This document shows positions 42,822 to 48,987 of a DNA stretch of 48,987 nt, one piece after another; position 1 is the stretch's first letter; every line of letters begins with the position of its first letter. A program made the translations under genes and the position numbers. The notes beneath the pieces were generated by a model. That model saw only the letters and a program-made list of their open reading frames with translations, did no database searches and was not told where the DNA came from. The stretch comes from Clostridium oryzae. GTDB taxonomy: Bacteria; Bacillota; Clostridia; Clostridiales; Clostridiaceae. The stretch covers positions 1-48,987 of the forward strand of contig NZ_MZGV01000032.1 of assembly GCF_002029235.1 (NCBI RefSeq). Direction: 5' to 3'.

Positions 42822-42853
42822 AGATAAGCGTTGAATTTATACAACGCTTATCT
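42822..42853 (-). promoter_or_regulatory. Intercistronic hairpin after the binding-protein gene
   Basis: AGATAAGCGTTG and CAACGCTTATCT form a perfect 12-bp stem with an 8-nt loop. No strong T-run follows on the minus strand, so it probably protects the upstream mRNA or terminates partly. The first ABC operon has a similar hairpin in the same place (4769-4793). Confidence 0.55.
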
Positions 42854-42901
42854 TTTATTATTGCGGACATCGACTTTAGTTGTGTCCCTTTTTATTTAAC
42901 A

Positions 42902-44587
42902 TTATTTTTTCAGCAGTTTCTGGACTTCAGCTGTAATTTCATCACCACCCTGAGATTTCCAGGATTTCACGAAAGTATCAAAATAACTTATTGGTTTTTT
43001 ACCAAATATGATTTTTAGTACTGTTTCATCTTCTAATTTTTGAAGATTAGCCCATTTTGAATCCATTGTAGCAGTCTGGCTGTATGTTATACTATAGATT
43101 TTTTTATCAATGTGTGTATAAGTAAATGGACGATCTCCTACCATAATTGAGAACATACGCTGAAAATCACCAAAGTTTTTAGTACTGAAATTGCTGATAT
43201 TTAAGTTGTTATAAGGTGGTTTGATAACGTTTTTAACTTTAGTTGCATCACTGTACATATTTTTATACAGGTTGCCTGGCTTGTTATAGTCGTTAGGTTT
43301 GGATTTTCCTTCAAGCACTTTGTGAAGTTCAGCATTTTCATATTCACATTCATTAGCAGCAGCCATAACATTTCTTAATGGGTACCAGCTTATAGCAACT
43401 GAAGTATCAAAGGTAGATTCATCACGAACAAGGGCATTGTTCATTATTATAATAGCTTTGGCAGCATCTTCATTTGCTTTTTTACTTATAACGGTGTAAG
43501 TAGTACCTGTTGTTTTCATATGAACATTCCATTTGCCATCATTAGTGTACACTGGGTAAGCCTGCCAGTTAGCTTTAGGATCATTTTTGAAGGAATCGCC
43601 ATTACCATATCCGCCTGCCCACCATGGCCCAAAGAAGATACCAGCCTGATTTGCATTTATAGGATCACTTACATTATCACGGATACCCATCTCAGGATCA
43701 ATTATGCCTTCTTTATACCATTTGGTTAGTACTTCTAATGATTTTTTTGTATTATCACTTAATGTACCGTAACTTGCAGTTCCATCGCCATTGTCTAACC
43801 AATAGCCGGGATAAGCATCCAGCGCACCGAATACAGGATCAAATCCACCTACATTGTTAGAAGAAGTGAGGAAAGTGCAATAAGGTTTAGTATTCTTGGA
43901 TGGTCCAGCAATACCTATAGTGTTTTTGCCAGCCATTTTATTCTTAACAAAAGCATTGGCTACTTTTTCTATTTCATCTAAGTTTTTAGGAACTGACATC
44001 TTAAGCTTGTCTAACCAATCTTTACGAATCCACATTACATGTGCACCATCAGCATCTGCAGTTACATTTGGAAGAGAGTACATCTTACCGTTATAGCTTG
44101 CATTATCCATAGCTCGGCCTTTTGTGCTATCCATAATTTCTTTTACTTGCTCAGATGAGTATTTCTTAAATAAATCAGTAATATCGTATAGCAAACCGGA
44201 GCTTGCTGCTTTAGTCATGTACGTACGATCAGATACTACCATACCATCCGGTAGATTACCTGAAGCTATAGATAAACTTACTTTTTGATTGAAATCGTTT
44301 CCAGTTGCGGCAGTCCAATCTACGACAACATTAATATTGTATTTATCCTTCAGATAACGTGTATATTGGTTTTTACCTGCAGTATCGCCTTTGGGTAAAG
44401 TCTTATCACTTGGATCAACACTCAGACCAACATGAACTTTTACGGGTTTTGAAAATTTACCAAATGGCAAGTCACCGCTAATCTTAGTAGAAGAAGTTTT
44501 TGAGTTTTTACTTGAACCACTAGAACATGCTGTTAAACTAAGTGCTGCTGAAAGTACTAGTATAGCTGATAAAGCTCTTTTTTTCAT
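42902..44587 (-). CDS. Carbohydrate ABC transporter substrate-binding lipoprotein (LipO/YtcQ-like)
   Basis: This 561-residue lipoprotein has the signal MKKRALSAILVLSAALSLTACSS with the lipidated Cys at residue 21. The large size is typical of YtcQ/LipO proteins that bind oligosaccharides from plant or host polysaccharides. Typical segments are YMTKAASSGLLYDITDLF, HVMWIRKDWLDKLKMSVPKN and NQAGIFFGPWWAGGYG. It supplies the two permeases that follow. The YesMN pair upstream probably induces it. The exact sugar is not predictable. Confidence 0.92.
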   Translation of the reverse strand: MKKRALSAILVLSAALSLTACSSGSSKNSKTSSTKISGDLPFGKFSKPVKVHVGLSVDPSDKTLPKGDTAGKNQYTRYLKDKYNINVVVDWTAATGNDFNQKVSLSIASGNLPDGMVVSDRTYMTKAASSGLLYDITDLFKKYSSEQVKEIMDSTKGRAMDNASYNGKMYSLPNVTADADGAHVMWIRKDWLDKLKMSVPKNLDEIEKVANAFVKNKMAGKNTIGIAGPSKNTKPYCTFLTSSNNVGGFDPVFGALDAYPGYWLDNGDGTASYGTLSDNTKKSLEVLTKWYKEGIIDPEMGIRDNVSDPINANQAGIFFGPWWAGGYGNGDSFKNDPKANWQAYPVYTNDGKWNVHMKTTGTTYTVISKKANEDAAKAIIIMNNALVRDESTFDTSVAISWYPLRNVMAAANECEYENAELHKVLEGKSKPNDYNKPGNLYKNMYSDATKVKNVIKPPYNNLNISNFSTKNFGDFQRMFSIMVGDRPFTYTHIDKKIYSITYSQTATMDSKWANLQKLEDETVLKIIFGKKPISYFDTFVKSWKSQGGDEITAEVQKLLKK

Positions 44588-44898
44588 ATAACTATTCCCC
44601 CTATAATTTAAAATATTAGAATATATTTTTATTGTTATATGTTTACTTAAGCTATGAGTAAGCTATCTACGCTTTATATGGTTATTAATAATTGCAGCCG
44701 GCAGCCAATATAAAGATTAGAATACTTTCTCGAGTTGATCTCTATACTTTCATTATAAAATCATATTCACATGTATTATATATAAAGTTTTTTCGAATCA
44801 TGTTGTTTTTTTATGTTTTATTGATATGCAGATGGATGGGTGCTAAATTAAGATATAATCATTGAAGAGCAGCTTTTATTTTAGATTATGAAGATAAA

Positions 44899-44936
44899 CC
44901 TCAACTTCAGTATTGTACTTTTTAAGAAAGTTGAGG
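44899..44936 (-). terminator. Hairpin between the kinase and binding-protein genes
   Basis: CCTCAACTT and AAGTTGAGG pair around a loop of about 20 nt. On the minus strand an A-tract precedes and TTTATCTTC follows, so it can end the regulator transcript. The rest of the 44588-44898 spacer should hold the promoter of the importer operon; no clear catabolite (cre) site was found. Confidence 0.5.
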
Positions 44937-44951
44937 CAGCAATTTTTTTTG

Positions 44952-46658
44952 CTATTGGCTTAAAGGTATTGGTATTATTACTTTTACTTTTGTATATTTA
45001 TTTAATTCACTTTCTATAGATATTCCATAATCATTGCCATAAAACAATTTAATCCTATCATTTACATTCTTAAGTCCATAACCTTTTGAGGTTTGACTTA
45101 ACAGGCGTTCCTTCATATCATTGTCTATGCCTGTCCCATTATCTGTAATGATGAATTCAATACATCCATTCACGATATTTCCTGAGATTTCAATAATTCC
45201 TCTGCCTTGTCTTTTTTCATCTATCCCATGATCAATAGCATTTTCTACAATTGGCTGGAGTATTAGTTTAATTGTTGTATAATTATACAGCTCTTTATTA
45301 ATATTATAAATAACATCAAAGCTGTAGCTATGCATTATAGATTGAATCTCAATATAGGATTTTGTATTTGCTATTTCATCCTTTATGCTGATAATGTTTT
45401 TACCGTTATTCAATGTAGTTCTATAGAAGGTTGAAAGTTCCTGAGTTACCTTACTAATATCCTCAGATCCTACTTCAATAGCTTTCCAATTGATAGTGGA
45501 TAAAACGTTATAAAGAAAGTGGGGATTAATTTGTGCCTGAAGTGCTTTCATCTCTGCTTCACGCTCATTAATCTTGCTTTCGTATACTTCTTTTATAAGA
45601 TTATTAATTCGGCTAATCATATATTTAAAACTATTGATTAATTTTCCTATTTCGTCTTCTGAATTGGTATTCATATTAAGCTGTAAGTTTCCCATTTCAA
45701 TAAGCCGAACTTCCTTTGTAAGTTTTTCGATTCTATTCACAAAAATATATGAAAATAATTTTGTGAATGAGTATACTATTCCGCAGCATATCACTACCAT
45801 AAAAATTACTGCAAATAAAATTTTATTAACATTTATATAAATGGATTTCATAGGCTTATAAAAGTATATATTCCATCCACATTCAGAAACTTTATATTTT
45901 GTTACTATATACTTTACGTTATTTTCTTTTAAATTCTTTATTTTTGTATTTGCTATCTGTTTTGGTATTAATGCTTTTTCTTTGTCTTTGAATTTGTTTT
46001 TTGCAAATATTACATTGTTGCTATCATCAAGCACATAAACTCCATATTCATTAGCAATTATTTTATTTAACTCTTGAAAAACATCATCATAATTAATATT
46101 CATATAAAGAATATTAGGAGATAATTCACCATAGCCGCTTACTAGTTTTCTTACTGAAAATAGGTTTTTATCGTTGCAAAACCATTTGGTATCATTTGCG
46201 TTAATAACTTTTTTATACCAGTAAGAATCCTTTATTCTGTCTTTAGGAGTAACAACGGAGCTGTTTTGAGCTATGCTGTTAGCAGAATATATCGTTATTG
46301 TCTCAACATCCTTGTGAATACTTCGAAGTGTTTCAAAATAGGGATCAATTATGTTTTTAATACTATTATGTACATCGTAGTTATTAGTGTATTTTTGGTT
46401 TATTGCACTATTTATATCAGGGTTGAATGCTATATAATATGAGAGATTGTTATATATATTCATTTTGTAATTTATATTTTCAGCGGCCTGTTTAACTGAA
46501 TCAGTTATATTTTGATTGGTTTCATAGACTAATTGCTTTCTTTCTTGAAAGTATAGATAAATTCCCAATATCAGGATTGGAATAATTCCTACTATTATAT
46601 AAGAAAGAAACAACTTTTTTCTAAACTTCATATTTTTAAATAACCGCACTAAATACAC
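44952..46658 (-). CDS. YesM-type sensor histidine kinase
   Basis: This 568-residue membrane kinase has a first helix at about residues 15-35 (LFLSYIIVGIIPILILGIYLYF), an extracellular sensor to about 275, a second helix near 280-305 and a HAMP linker. The His-kinase box is LQAQINPHFLYNVLSTINWKAIE, with the phospho-accepting His in NPHFLYN. The ATPase part has ENAIDHG and TDNGTGIDND. It starts at GTG, about 9 nt after AAGGAAGG and 5 nt beyond the response regulator stop. The pair senses an external sugar and activates transport. Confidence 0.94.
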   Translation of the reverse strand: MYLVRLFKNMKFRKKLFLSYIIVGIIPILILGIYLYFQERKQLVYETNQNITDSVKQAAENINYKMNIYNNLSYYIAFNPDINSAINQKYTNNYDVHNSIKNIIDPYFETLRSIHKDVETITIYSANSIAQNSSVVTPKDRIKDSYWYKKVINANDTKWFCNDKNLFSVRKLVSGYGELSPNILYMNINYDDVFQELNKIIANEYGVYVLDDSNNVIFAKNKFKDKEKALIPKQIANTKIKNLKENNVKYIVTKYKVSECGWNIYFYKPMKSIYINVNKILFAVIFMVVICCGIVYSFTKLFSYIFVNRIEKLTKEVRLIEMGNLQLNMNTNSEDEIGKLINSFKYMISRINNLIKEVYESKINEREAEMKALQAQINPHFLYNVLSTINWKAIEVGSEDISKVTQELSTFYRTTLNNGKNIISIKDEIANTKSYIEIQSIMHSYSFDVIYNINKELYNYTTIKLILQPIVENAIDHGIDEKRQGRGIIEISGNIVNGCIEFIITDNGTGIDNDMKERLLSQTSKGYGLKNVNDRIKLFYGNDYGISIESELNKYTKVKVIIPIPLSQ

Positions 46659-46663
46659 TGTGA

Positions 46664-47452
46664 TCAGCCTTCCTTTCTTCTATATTTCTCAGGGCTTATC
46701 CCATAATTATTTTTAAAATTCTGACAAAAATACGAAACATTTGAATAGCCTACACTTTTACAGATTTCTACTATCTTCATATTGGATTTTTCTAGTAATT
46801 CTTTCGCCTTTTGCATTCTATAGGAGGTTATATATTTTATTAAACTTATACCAACTTCTTTTTTAAAAACGTAACTTAAGTAGCTTGGGGTAAGATACAC
46901 TTTTTCAGCAAGACTATCGAGACATATATCTTCACTGTAGTTATCATGAATATAAGCAATTACATTCTGTATTTCTCTGTTGTTTAAGTTATCAATATTT
47001 ATGTTGTTATCACAATTGCATGCATTTGCTCTATCCAAAGTACTATTTACGGATTCATTATTTTTCACTTTTTTTTCATCAAATAGTACTTTATTAATAA
47101 CTTTTTCAATCACATATTTAAATTCCTGAATATTTATAGGCTTAAGTATGTAATCGATTACCCCTAATGCAATAGCTTTCTTAGCATAATCAAACTCACT
47201 GTAGCCACTAAATATTATGATTTTTATATCCGGCCTCATTTCTATGGCTTTTTTGGACAATTCCAAACCGTCCATAAAAGGCATTTTTATATCGGTGAAT
47301 AGAATATTAACAGCATTATTTTTTATGCATTCTAATCCCTTTTCTCCATTTTCTGCTTGAGATATATTTAGGTCATAATTGAATTTTTTAATTAATGCAG
47401 TAACACCGTCACGTTCAAATTTTTGATCATCAACAATCAAGATATTAGGCAT
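46664..47452 (-). CDS. YesN-type response regulator with AraC domain
   Basis: The protein has about 262 residues. The receiver domain starts MPNILIVDDQKFERDGV; the phosphorylated Asp is in ILFTDIKMPFMDG (near residue 54) and the switch Lys in YILKPINIQEF. A poorly conserved linker rich in Asn leads to a C-terminal AraC domain (LDSLAEKVYLTPSYLSYVFKKE, then IVEICKSVGYSNVSYFCQNFK). The ATG at 47452 follows GGGGGG; an in-frame start 15 nt earlier overlaps that site. It is the first gene of the regulator operon and probably binds upstream of the lipoprotein gene. Confidence 0.94.
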   Translation of the reverse strand: MPNILIVDDQKFERDGVTALIKKFNYDLNISQAENGEKGLECIKNNAVNILFTDIKMPFMDGLELSKKAIEMRPDIKIIIFSGYSEFDYAKKAIALGVIDYILKPINIQEFKYVIEKVINKVLFDEKKVKNNESVNSTLDRANACNCDNNINIDNLNNREIQNVIAYIHDNYSEDICLDSLAEKVYLTPSYLSYVFKKEVGISLIKYITSYRMQKAKELLEKSNMKIVEICKSVGYSNVSYFCQNFKNNYGISPEKYRRKEG

Positions 47453-47699
47453 TTTATTTCCCCCCAAATATTAAAATAACCATAACTTGACTCAACTCTT
47501 TGTATATACCTAAAGGTTAATGTATTTCCGTTGAAAAAAAGAACAATCGGTAATATTTAATAATTTAAATATATACCTGTTTGAAAATTACTATATGATA
47601 TGTTATTATATCATAATTATATTTAAGTGGATATTATGATATTCATTTATATGTATTCATATGACAGTAATAAATTTGCAAGCAAGTATATTTTTTTGT

Positions 47700-48086
47700 C
47701 TACTTTTCATATAGCTCTATGGGTAGAGCATCAGGATCACTGAAAAAAGTAAACTTCTTTCCTGTAATTTCATCAATTCTAATAGGTTCTGCAGTTATAT
47801 TTTTGTCAGCTAGTTCGTTAATAGCCTGCTGAATGTTATCTACCTCAAAAGCCAGATGCCTTAATCCTCTAGCTTCAGGGTAACTTAGTCTTTCAGGGGA
47901 GTTTGGAAAAGAAAATAATTCTATTTGATAATTATCTCCAACAGATAAGTCTAGTTTATATGAAGTTCTTTCTTTTCGATAGGTCTCTTTTATGATATTG
48001 AGTCCTAAAATGTTAACATAAAACTCTTTGGATTTTTCATAGTTTGAACAGATAATTGCAACATGGTGAATTTTGTTAACTTTCAT
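47700..48086 (-). CDS. VOC-family protein (glyoxalase-like)
   Basis: This 128-residue protein belongs to the vicinal oxygen chelate fold. Two beta-alpha-beta-beta-beta halves are seen: KIHHVAIICSNYEKSKEFYVNIL with first metal His, then ARGLRHLAFEVDNIQQAINEL with second His, ending FFSDPDALPIELYE with Glu ligand. It resembles the GloA2/YaeR group of uncharacterised lyases or dioxygenases. No other gene shares its transcript with certainty. The 47468-47699 spacer shows only A/T-rich DNA. Confidence 0.88.
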   Translation of the reverse strand: MKVNKIHHVAIICSNYEKSKEFYVNILGLNIIKETYRKERTSYKLDLSVGDNYQIELFSFPNSPERLSYPEARGLRHLAFEVDNIQQAINELADKNITAEPIRIDEITGKKFTFFSDPDALPIELYEK

Positions 48087-48150
48087 AGTCTACAGCTCCA
48101 TTCTAGATTAAAGATTTGCCATTTATAGTTTTTGCCTAACTTCACCAATT

Positions 48151-48516
48151 TTATTTATGAACAGTTATGTTTATAAAGTTAGTAATAATACCTATTACAA
48201 GTCCTAGCAGCGCAGGAAAAAAGGCAAAGAATAAACTTATAATATCAAAGGTATGAAATATTAAAAATGGAATTACTTCACCTAGTATGCCAACATATAT
48301 TGGGTACAGCCAAAATAGATATCCCTTTTTCAATGTAATAAAGTAAGCAGTAATTACAGTAGAAAGCGGCATTATGATATAAAAATTAAGAATGTAGTAA
48401 CCAAGTTCATCTCCACCTTGAAGAGAGATACCTGAAGCAGCGATTATCATAAAAAGGACGGTAGATATACTGTAACCTATTATTGAAATTCTTTTGGGCA
48501 AACTAATGTTTTTCAA
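48151..48516 (-). CDS. Small membrane protein, unknown function
   Basis: This 121-residue protein has four hydrophobic segments: IIGYSISTVLFMIIAASGI, GYYILNFYIIMPLSTVITAY, LYPIYVGILGEVIPFLIFH and LFFAFFPALLGLVIGIITNF. It begins at TTG, with GGAGGT about 12 nt upstream; no better start is seen. No family is recognised with certainty. It lies 64 nt upstream of the VOC gene in the same direction. Confidence 0.7.
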   Translation of the reverse strand: MKNISLPKRISIIGYSISTVLFMIIAASGISLQGGDELGYYILNFYIIMPLSTVITAYFITLKKGYLFWLYPIYVGILGEVIPFLIFHTFDIISLFFAFFPALLGLVIGIITNFINITVHK

Positions 48517-48700
48517 AGTTATAATACCTCCAGAATCTTTGTATCTATATACTATATTAATTACATATTTTAAGAATAATTACAATGTTTTTACAAAAAA
48601 TATCTTAAGAATAGAACACATTTGCAGCATATTGATGTTAAATTTCTAATAGATTAGGCACTGTCCTATTTTCTAATCGATGCATGTTTAAACATTTTTA

Positions 48701-48862
48701 ACTCTTTAGAAAATTATGATTTTTGCCAATTGTGGATAATTTTTCATTAGAATCAGGATATATCCCTAAAGAGTAAGAAAGATAGGCATTAAATAAAAAA
48801 ACAGTACATCGTGTTTACGAAGAAGTTAAAAAGAAAAAGTAATATATTTTAAAGTTAGTGAC
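48701..48862 (+). repeat. R element left part (R9, truncated)
   Basis: ACTCTTTAGAAAATTATG is followed by TTTTTGCCAATTGTGGATAAT (DnaA-like 9-mer at 48731-48739). The middle region (AAAACAGTACATCGTGTTTACG, GAAGTTAAAAAG, AAAGTTAGTGACT) then stops at about 48862. The hairpin half is missing. What follows (48863-48987) contains ACCTTGAAAATTCAATACC and TTGTTCAGTTGTCAAAGTTC, which recall rRNA leader or spacer motifs, but no rRNA gene is visible. Confidence 0.6.
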
Positions 48863-48987
48863 TCAAACTTCGCACATAGATATTAGCTATGCACCTTGAA
48901 AATTCAATACCTGGCAGTTGTTCAGTTGTCAAAGTTCAGTCCTTATGCTGCTTGAAGCTGTGTTTTCAGTAAAACTGGAAGTGCATT

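Noticed and set aside
48863..48987. 3' end of a 5S rRNA gene on the minus strand
   Set aside because: Only the final CTGCCAGG-like bases match; the preceding bases do not resemble 5S.

Overview
The window is AT-rich chromosomal DNA from a spore-forming, anaerobe-type low-GC Firmicute, most likely Clostridium sensu stricto. The evidence is CotF-type spore coat proteins, T-box leaders, TTG/GTG starts with strong Shine-Dalgarno sites, a UPF0735 ACT protein, a LevR-type sigma-54 activator and YesMN/Lpl-type sugar uptake. I do not name a species.

Layout. Bases 1-1860 are the tail of an rRNA operon: 5S rRNA, tRNA-Asn, terminator and a dispersed repeat (called R here). The whole unit is then duplicated in tandem, and the second 5S and tRNA-Asn are broken by hairpin-rich insertions. 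Next come an M29 aminopeptidase between inverted R copies (1.5-3.3 kb), a nitrate/sulfonate/taurine-type ABC importer (3.7-6.4 kb), a TPR membrane protein and a DacF-type carboxypeptidase (6.4-8.6 kb). From 9.3 to 13.3 kb are an AlaX editing protein, a small unknown protein, a lone HNH protein, an ACT-domain protein, a DEDDh exonuclease and a GNAT. ilvC and ilvB (13.4-16.7 kb) each follow a T-box whose specifier reads AUC (Ile). birA, two CotF-like genes, two XRE regulators, a DinB protein and two metallo-beta-lactamase-fold hydrolases fill 17.2-24.7 kb. A stand-alone clpP overlaps a small AraC regulator at 24.9-25.9 kb.

The most coherent system is at 26.0-33.8 kb: a LevR/GfrR-type sigma-54 activator, a mannose-family PTS (EIIA, EIIB, EIIC, EIID) and two SIS-domain proteins. 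This matches the Salmonella gfr operon for glucoselysine/fructoselysine (Amadori products). Perfect -24/-12 promoters precede both the structural operon and the regulator gene. Then follow oleate hydratase with a TetR regulator and palindromic operator candidates, a type-B carboxylesterase, tRNA-Ala(GGC), a GNAT, a YdcF protein and murB (33.8-40.2 kb). The last block (41.0-47.5 kb) is a YesN/YesM two-component system with a YtcQ/LplB/LplC-type oligosaccharide importer. A VOC protein and a small membrane protein follow.

The most unusual content is non-coding. (1) R is a roughly 270-490 bp intergenic element ending in a giant hairpin and a T-run. It has at least six substantial copies plus fragments, often touches stop codons of opposing genes, and usually carries a DnaA-box-like 9-mer at its left end. 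(2) A roughly 65-nt two-hairpin element has stems that change sequence together between copies; it sits inside the dead 5S, the dead tRNA, two R copies and one other spacer. (3) Heptad (GAGTAAA)-type tracts are joined to a short palindrome. All functional statements are inferences from sequence reading; no searches or folding programs were run.
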